Source: Rhodospirillaceae bacterium (lineage in GTDB: Bacteria; Pseudomonadota; Alphaproteobacteria; UBA8366). Taken from it: a stretch of 64,000 nucleotides of DNA. A model generated the notes under the pieces. The model saw only the letters and a program-made list of their open reading frames with translations. It had not been told where the DNA came from and searched no databases. Each line of letters starts with the position of its first letter. Position 1 is the first letter of the stretch. The DNA lies in assembly GCA_002716125.1 (NCBI GenBank), contig PAZH01000048.1, forward strand, positions 47,467-111,466, given 5' to 3'. Both the position numbers and the translations under genes were made by a program. Shown one piece after another: positions 1 to 7,913 of this stretch.

Positions 1-1
1 A

Positions 2-562
2 AATGTGGGGACGCATACCGTACGGTTCGATCGGAAGGGCCGTGCGCTCTTCGTGGAAAGCCGTTTCGAGCTTGCCATTAAAATTTTGTTTATCCCTGTA
101 TATTCATTCTCCTACCTGTCGACGGCGCGCTGGCGAGACGACACAATCGAATTCTTGGATGTCGATGTCGACGATAACGGCGAGCGTTTTTACCTCAAGG
201 CTTGGCGTGAGGAAGGCACGACCGAAATTCGGTCGAGCAATGGTCAAGGCCGGATTTCGGGTCAAATATTTCCAACGAACCACTGGAACGCTGACGTGCT
301 TCGCGCATCCGAAGTGTTGAACACACTCACCGGAAAAATGAACAACGTGCGGATTGAGGCGCGCGGCCAAGAATACGTGCCCACGGAAGGTGGTGACGTA
401 AAGGCGATGCGATACGCTTATACCGGAGAGCTCGAGACGGAGGTTTGGTACGATCAAGAAGATCGATGGGTTAAAATGCGATTTGTTGGGAAAGACGGTG
501 TATCAATCGACTATGTTTGCCGGAAGTGCCAAGGCCCCAATGCGGAATCAATAAAGAAATGA
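2..562 (+). CDS. DUF6134 family protein, 5' truncated by the window edge
   Basis: The reading frame is open at the first base, so the true start lies outside the window; a GTG at 5 is inside the conserved part and is unlikely to be the start. The visible part begins with a GTHTVRF motif. It continues with a beta-rich pattern (SYLSTARWRDD, DDNGERFYLKA, a late TGELETEVWYD), which I recognise as the DUF6134 family. These are small, probably exported beta-sandwich proteins of unknown activity. Its stop codon overlaps the ATG of the next gene (ATGA at 559-562), so the two are translationally coupled. Its position beside the RpoE-ChrR block suggests membership of the oxidative-stress regulon; that is inference. 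Confidence 0.75.
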   Translation, partial: NVGTHTVRFDRKGRALFVESRFELAIKILFIPVYSFSYLSTARWRDDTIEFLDVDVDDNGERFYLKAWREEGTTEIRSSNGQGRISGQIFPTNHWNADVLRASEVLNTLTGKMNNVRIEARGQEYVPTEGGDVKAMRYAYTGELETEVWYDQEDRWVKMRFVGKDGVSIDYVCRKCQGPNAESIKK

Positions 563-1323
563 CGACCATAGAGGGATCAAGAATTCTGTGGATTACGGGT
601 GCGGGAAAGGGCATCGGAAGGGAGCTTGCGAAGCTCTATGCTGGGGAAGGTTGGACCGTCGCGGTGAGTGCACGGACTGGAGCCGATCTTCGGTCTTTGG
701 CGTCGGAATTACCGGCTGGCGCCATACATGCCTTTCCCCTCGACGTTACGGATGAAGCGGCGGTAACCGCCACAGTCCGAACGATCGAAGCCGAACTCGG
801 GCCCTTGGATTTGGCGATTTTGAATTCGGGTACGCACGTACCCACAGACGCGGATAATTTTACGACAGAGGACGTTCGATTTCTCGTCGACACGAACTTT
901 ATAGGAACGGTGAACGGTATAGCGGCGGTCTTAGAGGTCTTTAAGAGGCGCTCTTGCGGTCATATCGCCGTTGTGGCGTCGCTTGCAGGTTATCGGGGAC
1001 TGCCGGGTGCCGCGGCCTATGGCGCGACGAAAGCGGCATTGATTAACCTGTGTGAGGCATTGGCACCCGATCTTGCGCGATCGGGAATAAAATTGAACCT
1101 GATCAATCCGGGCTTCGTGGAAACGCCGCTTACGGCGAAGAACGACTTCCCGATGCCGTTCTTGATGAAGGCGGAGGATGCCGCAATCCGAATCGCCCGC
1201 GGTTTGGAGAAGTCCGCCTTTGAAATCACCTTTCCGAGCCGTTTCGCGGCTTTAATGAAATTGCTACGTATATTGCCGGACCGCTTGTTCTTCATGTTGA
1301 CGCGTCGGATGCTGCGTTCATGA
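559..1323 (+). CDS. short-chain dehydrogenase/reductase (SDR)
   Basis: A 254-residue classical SDR of the Rossmann fold. The cofactor loop TGAGKGIG is at residues 13-20, an asparagine of the catalytic tetrad at N113, and the catalytic S141-Y154-K158 sits in the contexts VVASLAG and YGATK. I use the ATG at 559 rather than an upstream TTG at 517, because 559 overlaps the previous stop and places the glycine motif at the usual distance from the N-terminus. Substrate is unknown. SDR genes recur beside CFA-type methyltransferase, DUF1365 and FAD-oxidoreductase genes in RpoE/ChrR-linked clusters. A role in fatty-acid or lipid-aldehyde metabolism under oxidative stress is therefore plausible but not shown by the sequence. 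Confidence 0.85.
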   Translation: MTTIEGSRILWITGAGKGIGRELAKLYAGEGWTVAVSARTGADLRSLASELPAGAIHAFPLDVTDEAAVTATVRTIEAELGPLDLAILNSGTHVPTDADNFTTEDVRFLVDTNFIGTVNGIAAVLEVFKRRSCGHIAVVASLAGYRGLPGAAAYGATKAALINLCEALAPDLARSGIKLNLINPGFVETPLTAKNDFPMPFLMKAEDAAIRIARGLEKSAFEITFPSRFAALMKLLRILPDRLFFMLTRRMLRS

Positions 1324-1739
1324 GCGCCATCCATGATCGATATCGTCGATACTTAGAAGATTTGTCGCCTGCGATGCTGGGTGACCTCGAGACCTATGTC
1401 ACCGCGGATGTGCGCTTCAAGGATCCCTTTAACGATGTTCGTGGCGCCGACGCGATGGGTCGTATCTTCCAGCATATGTTCGAGAACGTGCAGGACGTTA
1501 AATTTCGCGCTCATGATATGGCTTCAGAGGGGCCAGTGTGTTTCATGTCCTGGCGTTTTGAAGGAAAACTGCGCGGAAAGCCGTGGGCTTTCGACGGCGC
1601 GAGCATTATTCGATTTGCTGAAGATGGACGTGTCGCCGAGCATATCGACCATTGGGACGCTGGCGGCGATTTTTACGAACACCTACCGATCATCGGCTCG
1701 CTACTCGCCTTTCTTCGCCGTCGATTGGCGGTTGAATAA
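1320..1739 (+). CDS. SnoaL-like / NTF2-superfamily protein
   Basis: 139 residues with the look of a small alpha+beta-barrel SnoaL-like protein: an N-terminal helix, then VRFKDPFNDVRG, FMSWRFEGKLRGKPW and DGRVAEHIDHWD, the last a typical strand-turn-strand end of the fold. It starts at an ATG overlapping the SDR stop by four bases, so it belongs to the same rightward operon. Members bind or turn over small hydrophobic substrates, but many have no known activity. Its last 50 bases overlap, convergently, the 3' end of the DUF3833 gene on the other strand. Confidence 0.75.
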   Translation: MSAIHDRYRRYLEDLSPAMLGDLETYVTADVRFKDPFNDVRGADAMGRIFQHMFENVQDVKFRAHDMASEGPVCFMSWRFEGKLRGKPWAFDGASIIRFAEDGRVAEHIDHWDAGGDFYEHLPIIGSLLAFLRRRLAVE

Positions 1740-2295
1740 ACGAGGGTTCGGCGGATTCGGCCTTCCGGATCGATTTTTGGAAGAACAGCGTTACCTCGCC
1801 GATTTCGATCCCAAATTTGCTGACCCGCGCTCGATTCACCAGCACGCCAGACTCTTGTAGGAACATCCAGTCATTGAAGTGAACGCGAAGCGTGCCGTCG
1901 CCGACCTTCAAATCCATATCGTATCGCCAGTTCAGCGCGTTGCCGTAAGCTTCGCCGACCGCGACGCCGATAACGTCCGCCGCTTGCCCTTCATATCGGT
2001 GTGCGTCGATTTTGCGTATCGTCCACACGCGTCGGTCTTTCTCGCCGTCGCTGTAATGAAAATGCTCATCCAAGACGAGCGTCTCGCCATCCCATTTGCC
2101 GTCGATGTCGACGACGAATTGTCTGCTCAAGTTACCGAATCGGTCCTCGAAAATACCCCAGGCTCGCGTGTGTCCTGCGAAGTACTCTTCAATGCGCAAT
2201 TGCGGTGTCGTGCCGGAAAAGTCAGTTGGTTTCATATTTGTGCATCCGCTCAGAATGAGTAAGGCGAAGATCACGGAGCTGATCCTCATGAGCAT
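1690..2295 (-). CDS. DUF3833 lipoprotein
   Basis: 201 residues. The N-terminus is a short hydrophobic signal ending in LSGC with the lipidation cysteine at C18, so this is an envelope lipoprotein. The body has EEYFAGHTRAWGIFEDRFG, VDIDGKWDGETLVLDEHFHYSDGE and a C-terminal repeated-strand region, typical of the DUF3833 lipocalin-like family. It is the last gene of the leftward operon that begins near 7046 (FAD oxidoreductase, DUF1365, CFA methyltransferase, MFS transporter). The family regularly accompanies those genes. A carrier or modification role for altered lipids is a guess. Its 3' end overlaps the SnoaL-like gene by 50 bp. Confidence 0.8.
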   Translation of the reverse strand: MLMRISSVIFALLILSGCTNMKPTDFSGTTPQLRIEEYFAGHTRAWGIFEDRFGNLSRQFVVDIDGKWDGETLVLDEHFHYSDGEKDRRVWTIRKIDAHRYEGQAADVIGVAVGEAYGNALNWRYDMDLKVGDGTLRVHFNDWMFLQESGVLVNRARVSKFGIEIGEVTLFFQKSIRKAESAEPSFIQPPIDGEERRVASR

Positions 2296-2317
2296 CGTTT
2301 GGTCTCCTTAATCCGGC

Positions 2318-3667
2318 CTATGCCGCTGGCTGTCGGGCCAATCGCTGCCGAAGCGCAAGCTGTACATCTGCCGTTAATGGAAATCGCCAAACCATCAGAA
2401 TGGCCAACATCTTTATTACGACAGGAATGAAGGCGTAGATCACAAGTAAAGCCGTGCGGCCTTGTTCACTGGGGGCCGCTGGGTCGAAACCTGAGAACTC
2501 CAGGCCGGGCAATGCGAAACCGACTGCGGCGGCCAGAGCGAGCTTCATGCTCATGCCCCAAAGTGCGAATTGCAAGCCAGTCTGAGCACGTCCGAATCGA
2601 TATTTGGCGTAGTCGGTAACGTCGGCCTGTAGCGCCGGCGGCAGGGACAAATCTGCACCGAGCGCCATGCCGGTGACGATGCAAACCAATGCAAAAGCAT
2701 AAAATCCACCTTCGTCGATCCATGGAACCGAAACGAAGGCGATGCATGCGGCGATCATTCCCCAACACCAAGCTCTGTGCTTACCGAAATACCTGCTCAG
2801 GCGAAACCAAAGGGGAATCGATAAGATGGCCGCTATGAAATATAGCAGCACAAAGCGGGGTCGAATTTCGGGGCCCGCGTCGAGTCCGTGTTCGAGGTAG
2901 ATGAAAAACAATGCCGCCGGAATGCCGTTGGCGACGCCGTTCACAAACCAGGCAAATAACAGCCTTAGAAACAGCTTATTCGCGCCGAGAGTCCGTAGGC
3001 TTTCTAACAGCGGCGGATTGTCTATCGCCACCGAGGCGTCATTCTCAGCGGCGTATTCCGGCACGGATCGAAGCAAAATTGGAATGACGACGATCCCGAG
3101 TGCGATTGCCGCCCATGCGATGGCCCCGATGGATTCGCTTTCCGACCAACCGAGCGATACGGTTACGGCCCCGAGCGCGCCAGCACCGACGATACCGAGC
3201 AATCCGAAGCCTTCTCGCCAGGCCGTGATGCGTGTTCGCTCGTTATAGTCGGCACTGAGCTCGGCACCCCATGCCAAGTAGGGTACTGCGACCATCGTCC
3301 AGCCGGCGTACAATACCAAGGACCAGATCAGCAAATAGCTGCCCGTTACGTCGTCGACGGGATTCAATATCTTATAAAGGCCGATGCCGGCGATCATCGC
3401 ACCGAAGGCGATCCATGGTTTTCGGCGCAAATTCCATATTTTTAGACGATCGCAAAGAAAGCCGACCAATGGATCTGTCACCGTATCGAACAGCCGGGTG
3501 ATCAGGAGGATATATCCGATCGTCGCGAGGCCGATACCGAGTTGGACGCCATAAAGCGTCGGAAGATGGATATAGACCGGGATGGTCGGCAACGCGACCA
3601 CGAACGCCGGCAAGGCATAGGCCAGCAATTGCCGGCCGGTCACGGCCCCCAAATTTTGCTTTGTCAT
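2318..3667 (-). CDS. MFS transporter (GPH/sugar-cation symporter-like)
   Basis: 449 residues with about twelve hydrophobic segments and the early motif DTVTDPLVGFLCDR, characteristic of the glycoside-pentoside-hexuronide:cation (GPH) branch of the major facilitator superfamily. It is an inner-membrane carrier of unknown substrate. The start ATG overlaps the stop of the upstream methyltransferase gene (four bases at 3664-3667), so the pair is coupled. MFS proteins of this branch recur in CFA/DUF1365/FAD-oxidoreductase clusters. Because of that context the substrate may be a lipid precursor rather than a sugar, which is inference. Confidence 0.85.
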   Translation of the reverse strand: MTKQNLGAVTGRQLLAYALPAFVVALPTIPVYIHLPTLYGVQLGIGLATIGYILLITRLFDTVTDPLVGFLCDRLKIWNLRRKPWIAFGAMIAGIGLYKILNPVDDVTGSYLLIWSLVLYAGWTMVAVPYLAWGAELSADYNERTRITAWREGFGLLGIVGAGALGAVTVSLGWSESESIGAIAWAAIALGIVVIPILLRSVPEYAAENDASVAIDNPPLLESLRTLGANKLFLRLLFAWFVNGVANGIPAALFFIYLEHGLDAGPEIRPRFVLLYFIAAILSIPLWFRLSRYFGKHRAWCWGMIAACIAFVSVPWIDEGGFYAFALVCIVTGMALGADLSLPPALQADVTDYAKYRFGRAQTGLQFALWGMSMKLALAAAVGFALPGLEFSGFDPAAPSEQGRTALLVIYAFIPVVIKMLAILMVWRFPLTADVQLALRQRLARQPAA

Positions 3668-4896
3668 CGATGTTGGATAGTGAACTGGGCGACGTCAATC
3701 TTACCCGTATCGAATCCGACCTCGGAATAGCAAAGGTAGTAGTGCCACATACGGCGAAAGCGCTCGTCGAAGCCGAGCTGTCGAAGCGTCGGCCAAGCAT
3801 CCAGAAATGCCGCGTTCCATCGGCGCAAGGTCTCGGCATAAGACGGACCAAAGAAGTGCGCGTTCGAAATCGACAATTTCTGAGATGCTGCGGTTTCTTC
3901 AAACCGTTCGGGACTCGGCAGCACGCCACCCGGGAAAATATAGTGCTGGATAAAGTCCGGCGTGCGGCGATAGGCATCGAAGCGCGCTTCTTCGATCGTG
4001 ATGGTTTGGACGGCGGCCCGGCCGCCGGGTTTGAGGCGATTTCGGAGCGTATCGAAATAGACCGGCCAATGTGCGACGCCCACAGCTTCGAACATTTCGA
4101 TCGACACGATCTTATCAAAGAGGCCATCGACATCCCGATAGTCTTGCAGACGGATATCGACCCGGTTGGCGAGTCCGGCCTTTTCCATCCGGGTGCGCGC
4201 ATACAGGGCTTGTTCCGTTGAAAGCGTCAGACCAACAATTTCACAGTCGAATTTAGATGCCGCGAACTCGGCGAACCCACCCCAACCACATCCAATCTCC
4301 AGCACGCGATCACCTGGTTGAATATCCAAGGTCTCTGCCAGTCGAGCGTACTTGCGCTCTTGCGCGCGTTCGAGTGGTTCGTTCATATCGTCGAAGAGCG
4401 CAGATGAATACGTCATCGTCGGATCCAGCCAAGGCTGGTAGAACGCATTTCCAAGGTCGTAATGCGCGGCAATGTTCCGTCGGCTGCCGCGCCGGGTATT
4501 GGCGCGCATGGCATGCCGCAACCGCCCTTGCAGGCGGGACAGCCAACCCGACTCCAACGCATCCGAAAGGGCATCCAAATTGATGGCACCAACCGTCAAC
4601 AACGCCGACAGGTTCGGTGTTTCCCAATCCCCGTTCAGATAGCTTTCGGCCAGACCAAGGTCGCCAGAGAACAACATTCGAACGATGAGTTTAGGATCGC
4701 GGATCTGTAACAAGGCCTGGGGGCTCGATTCGCCTTGGCTAAACAGCTGCCGATGCCCTGACGGGAACTCGATTGTCAGCTGACCCTTTTCTATTTGATC
4801 GAACCAACGCGCCATCATCCGCTCCAGCGGTGCCAGTCGGATGGGCTTTATGGATGTCTCAATCGTTGGATGGATTCTGGTAGCCGATGGTTCCAT
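3664..4896 (-). CDS. cfa: cyclopropane-fatty-acyl-phospholipid synthase family methyltransferase
   Basis: 410 residues, the usual size for the family. An N-terminal lipid-binding region is followed by NIAAHYDLGNAFY (141-153), the CFA signature. The SAM-binding loop VLEIGCGWGGF is at 198-208. The downstream IVSIEMFEAVG and a tyrosine-rich C-terminus also fit. The family transfers a methylene or methyl group from SAM to unsaturated acyl chains of membrane phospholipids. In Rhodobacter sphaeroides related genes are RpoE-controlled and connected with methylated and furan fatty acids (from memory). Whether this protein makes a cyclopropane or a methylated product cannot be read from sequence. It lies 15 bp downstream of DUF1365 in the leftward operon. 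Confidence 0.88.
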   Translation of the reverse strand: MEPSATRIHPTIETSIKPIRLAPLERMMARWFDQIEKGQLTIEFPSGHRQLFSQGESSPQALLQIRDPKLIVRMLFSGDLGLAESYLNGDWETPNLSALLTVGAINLDALSDALESGWLSRLQGRLRHAMRANTRRGSRRNIAAHYDLGNAFYQPWLDPTMTYSSALFDDMNEPLERAQERKYARLAETLDIQPGDRVLEIGCGWGGFAEFAASKFDCEIVGLTLSTEQALYARTRMEKAGLANRVDIRLQDYRDVDGLFDKIVSIEMFEAVGVAHWPVYFDTLRNRLKPGGRAAVQTITIEEARFDAYRRTPDFIQHYIFPGGVLPSPERFEETAASQKLSISNAHFFGPSYAETLRRWNAAFLDAWPTLRQLGFDERFRRMWHYYLCYSEVGFDTGKIDVAQFTIQHR

Positions 4897-4911
4897 CTCT
4901 TTTATCCTCGT

Positions 4912-5697
4912 TTAAATACTGTCGGTTTGGCCGACACTACTGTCGACCGGACGAGCAGCGGGTGTATGGGGGAATACGCGCAGCCCCTTTGCCCACAACA
5001 ACAATGCCTCCCAATGAATCGCCCCGATTACTTTCATCGTCAGGAATGGAAAGGTCACGAGGCATCCTGCAAGTGCCCGTTGCGTCAGGGACGTACGTGA
5101 ACCGCGAAAGGCCGCAGCAAAAAGCAGTCCGTCCGCGTCTTCCTGACGGATGGCGATATTGAGGCGATCCGCCGGCGGCACAATTCGGAAATGATAAGTT
5201 GTCGCCATTTCCATGAATGGTGAGACATAGAGTTTCTTGTGGCAACGCTGTCTTATGACCGCGCGGTCGTCCCCAGCCGCCTCGATAACGTAGACATGGC
5301 GTTCGTCATATGTGTTGCAGACTTCGTAGAGGATCGCATGAAGCGCGCCGTCTCTGCGATAACAGAAATAGACGCTGAGCGGATTGAATACGTATCCGAG
5401 GATGCGTGGATAGCAGAGCAACCGAATGGCACCGCCGTCCGGTTCTAGACCCGCTTCGCGGAGTCGGTCTTCGACCCAAGGACGCAATGCGGCGCCCGTC
5501 GCGGGGCCGTGGTCACGATCATAGAACGAAAGTAGCGCGCGCCGGTTGTAGCCGAAAAGTGGACCCATCCGGTCGAGGTCCGGCAATTCATCGAGATCGA
5601 TCAGCAACGTAAAGACGTCATAGCGTAAGCGGTGCCGCTTGGGCCGCAGCCGTTCATGGATCACCGGCCCGCGGAAGATGGCGGAGTTGAGCGTCAT
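4912..5697 (-). CDS. DUF1365 domain-containing protein
   Basis: 261 residues. It begins with VIHERLRPKRHRLRYDVFTLLIDLDEL and carries RILGYVFNPLSVYFCYR, YEVCNTYDERHVYVI and HKKLYVSPFMEM, all hallmarks of DUF1365. These proteins nearly always sit between an FAD-dependent desaturase-like oxidoreductase and a CFA-type methyltransferase, as here. The catalytic role is not settled; participation in modification of membrane acyl chains is the working idea from genome context. Its start overlaps the oxidoreductase stop by four bases. Confidence 0.88.
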   Translation of the reverse strand: MTLNSAIFRGPVIHERLRPKRHRLRYDVFTLLIDLDELPDLDRMGPLFGYNRRALLSFYDRDHGPATGAALRPWVEDRLREAGLEPDGGAIRLLCYPRILGYVFNPLSVYFCYRRDGALHAILYEVCNTYDERHVYVIEAAGDDRAVIRQRCHKKLYVSPFMEMATTYHFRIVPPADRLNIAIRQEDADGLLFAAAFRGSRTSLTQRALAGCLVTFPFLTMKVIGAIHWEALLLWAKGLRVFPHTPAARPVDSSVGQTDSI

Positions 5698-7046
5698 GCG
5701 GCCACCGCTGAATACGTTTCGCCAAGATACAGACGATCATTCATGTTCGGCACATCCCATGGTCGCGCTTCGCCACCGAGCTGTTCTGCAACAGCCAAAC
5801 CGGATTGTAGCGCATCTTCATGGAATCCGGCACCGAAATAGCTGCCGCAATACCACGTATTGCGGTGCCCCTGGAGGGACCATAATTTGGGTTGGGTTGC
5901 CAAAGCGCCTGCGTCGAAGAACGGATGCGCGTAATCAAACTCTTGTATGATGCTGCCGGCCGCGGGCTCTCGGACCGGGTTCAGTGTGAGAAAAAGCGGA
6001 CGATCGGTTGATAGCGACTGAAGATGGTTCATCCAATATGTCACGCACAGTCGGTTCTCTTCGCCCGTACCCGGATCGCCAATAAAATTCCAACTCGACC
6101 AAACGCCACGTCGTTTCGGCATCAATGAGGGATCGCTGTGCAGCACGGCCCGGTTGGGCGTGTATTTCCATTTTCCGAGGAGATCTTGTTCGCGATGGTC
6201 GCTATCGGAGAGAAGCTGAAGCGCTTCGTCAGCATGTGTGGCCAGGACGATTTGATCGAAGGTTTTGATATCGCCGTTCACGTCTTCCACCACGACGTCG
6301 CTGGCACTTCGCCGGATCGACTTCACACCGGCAAAATGGACGCGATCGCGAAACGGGGCCGTGAGTCGTTTTACATATTCACGACTTCCGCCATCGACCG
6401 TCCGCCACTGCGGCCGGTCCTTTAACGATAGCAAGCCATGTGATTCGAAGAACCGGACGAAGGCCTGAACCGGATATGCCTTCATCTCGGCGGCTGTCGT
6501 CGACCAAATCGCCGCCCCCATCGGCAACAGGTGATCGTTGATAAAACTTTCGGAATAGTCGTGGCGCGCCAGATATTCGCCGAGTGTCACACCATCGTAG
6601 GCCGGATCGTCGATGACGTTCGGCGCATTACGGTAGAATGAGAGAATCCCGCGGATCATGCGCCAGAAACGCGGCCGCAGGGCGTTGAGCCGCTGTCCGA
6701 GGATGCCGTTTAAGTCGGTGCCCGAATATTCGAACCCGCCATGATCCAGAGATGCGCCGAATGACATTTCTGTGTCTTTCGTCGCAACGTCGAGGTGATC
6801 GAACAAGGCGGTCAAATTGGGATAATTGCGCTCGTTATATACGATAAACCCGGTATCGACGGGCGTTTTCCCCTCATCCGTTGGCGCATCGACCGTATTT
6901 GAATGACCACCGATCCGATGGTTCGATTCATAAACGGTGACCTGATGGTTCCGGTCCAACAGCCATGCGGCCGACATGCCGGCAATGCCGGTCCCAATCA
7001 CTGCGATATTTAGACGTCGGCTCAATGCGAGATCGATGGCGTTCAA
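5694..7046 (-). CDS. FAD/NAD(P)-binding amine-oxidase-type oxidoreductase
   Basis: The first enzyme of the leftward operon. The dinucleotide motif GTGIAG is at residues 18-23 from the start I choose, followed by YESNHRIGGHSNTV, the long FAD-binding signature of the flavin-containing amine oxidase/desaturase superfamily. In these clusters it is thought to oxidise or desaturate modified acyl chains. The open frame extends to an ATG at 7136, but that ATG lies inside the RpoE-type promoter at 7097-7126, so a transcript from that promoter could not encode it. A TTG at 7046 has AGGGG and TAGGG purine runs about 4-12 bases upstream and leaves an 11-residue leader before the Rossmann strand. I take that start (450 residues). 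Confidence 0.85.
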   Translation of the reverse strand: MNAIDLALSRRLNIAVIGTGIAGMSAAWLLDRNHQVTVYESNHRIGGHSNTVDAPTDEGKTPVDTGFIVYNERNYPNLTALFDHLDVATKDTEMSFGASLDHGGFEYSGTDLNGILGQRLNALRPRFWRMIRGILSFYRNAPNVIDDPAYDGVTLGEYLARHDYSESFINDHLLPMGAAIWSTTAAEMKAYPVQAFVRFFESHGLLSLKDRPQWRTVDGGSREYVKRLTAPFRDRVHFAGVKSIRRSASDVVVEDVNGDIKTFDQIVLATHADEALQLLSDSDHREQDLLGKWKYTPNRAVLHSDPSLMPKRRGVWSSWNFIGDPGTGEENRLCVTYWMNHLQSLSTDRPLFLTLNPVREPAAGSIIQEFDYAHPFFDAGALATQPKLWSLQGHRNTWYCGSYFGAGFHEDALQSGLAVAEQLGGEARPWDVPNMNDRLYLGETYSAVAA

Positions 7047-7096
7047 GACCCTACCCCTGCTGATAAAAATCAGTTCTTTAGTCCGATACTTCGTTT

Positions 7097-7126
7097 TGCT
7101 TACGTTGCCAAATCTGGACTGGATCA
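7097..7126 (-). promoter_or_regulatory. RpoE (ECF11)-type promoter of the leftward lipid operon
   Basis: On the minus strand TGATCC (7126-7121) is followed after exactly 18 bases by TAAGCA (7102-7097). This matches, from memory, the sigma-E promoter of Rhodobacter sphaeroides (TGATCC at -35, TAAG-like -10). The predicted start of transcription is near 7090, upstream of the TTG start at 7046. It lies inside the longest open frame of the FAD oxidoreductase, which argues for the shorter protein. Confidence 0.8.
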
Positions 7127-7153
7127 TGGTTCTCAAAAATTTCTGAAGGCCGG

Positions 7154-7183
7154 TGATCCAAGTACAAATTCACCCCGTAAACA
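7154..7183 (+). promoter_or_regulatory. RpoE (ECF11)-type autoregulatory promoter of rpoE-chrR
   Basis: On the plus strand TGATCC (7154-7159) is followed after exactly 18 bases by TAAACA (7178-7183). It faces rpoE and is back-to-back with the minus-strand promoter; the two -35 hexamers are 27 bp apart. A transcript would start near 7190 and have a leader of about 190 nt before the rpoE ATG at 7380. Confidence 0.75.
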
Positions 7184-7276
7184 CGGTATGGACAGTGTTT
7201 CGCCCCTCCACCATGCGATAAATCCGACTGGTGATTTGTCGCTGCATAATGTGCCTGGCGGCTTTATAACATTGAG

Positions 7277-7318
7277 CAGCGTCAAGGCATGTTCGCACAG
7301 CGTCAAGGCATGTTCGCA
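7277..7318 (+). repeat. 21-bp perfect tandem duplication in the rpoE leader
   Basis: Two head-to-tail identical 21-bp units (7277-7297 and 7298-7318), each beginning CAGCGTCAAGG and ending TTCGCA. They lie in the predicted untranslated leader between the RpoE promoter and the rpoE start. The unit length is a multiple of three, so the longer in-frame reading (which would repeat SVKACSH) is not broken. It looks like a recent slippage duplication. Confidence 0.9.
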
Positions 7319-7379
7319 CGACGAGAGTGCTCGTTCGGCGTTGGCGGTTGGCAGAAGAGGGAGTTCCGCCATCGACAAT

Positions 7380-7913
7380 ATGGACGACTTACTTGTCGCG
7401 GTAGGGGCAACGCAGGATCGACAGGCCTTTCAGGTGCTGTTTGAGTATTTTGCGCCTCGGATGAAATCTTTCTTACAAGGTAAGGGAACGAGCTCGGAGC
7501 TCGCGGAAGAAGCAGTTCAAGAAGCGATGTTGAATGTTTGGCGCAAAGCGGCGCAGTTTGATCCGCAGAAAGCCTCATCTTCGACTTGGATATTTGCGAT
7601 CGCCCGTAACACACGTATCGATTTGCTGCGTAAGTCGAACCGGCCGGCCCTCGACCCGAATGATCCCGCCCTCGTGCCGGACCCGCCTAAAGCGGCATTC
7701 GATACCGTCGCGGCGGCCGAAGAAACAGACCGAATTCGAGAACGGGTTGCGGCGCTACCGGCCGAGCAGCAGGAGGTCTTACGCCTTGCGTTTTTTGAGG
7801 AGTTGCCTCACGCGGAGGTGGCGCGCCGGCTCGACATCCCACTCGGAACGGTAAAATCCCGAATCAGATTGGCCCTTCGGCGGATCCGGAGCGAGATTGG
7901 AGACATCACATGA
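7380..7913 (+). CDS. rpoE: ECF sigma factor RpoE (ECF11 group)
   Basis: 177 residues from the ATG at 7380. Region 2 has AFQVLFEYFAPRMKSFL, EEAVQEAMLNVWRKA and ASSSTWIFAIARN; region 4 has LPAEQQEVLRLAFFEELPHAEVA and IPLGTVKSRIRLALRRIR, the DNA-reading helix-turn-helix. Its partner chrR begins at an overlapping ATGA, the standard sigma/anti-sigma arrangement of the singlet-oxygen response. The sigma factor should drive both divergent promoters at 7097-7183. The frame is open back to an ATG at 7188, but the extra 64 residues have no family resemblance and contain the 21-bp duplication, so I use 7380. No strong ribosome site is evident close to that ATG, so the start is somewhat uncertain. Confidence 0.9.
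   Translation: MDDLLVAVGATQDRQAFQVLFEYFAPRMKSFLQGKGTSSELAEEAVQEAMLNVWRKAAQFDPQKASSSTWIFAIARNTRIDLLRKSNRPALDPNDPALVPDPPKAAFDTVAAAEETDRIRERVAALPAEQQEVLRLAFFEELPHAEVARRLDIPLGTVKSRIRLALRRIRSEIGDIT

Noticed and set aside
517..558. TTG start for the SDR gene
   Set aside because: It would place 14 extra residues before the normal SDR start; the ATG at 559 overlaps the preceding stop and suits the family.
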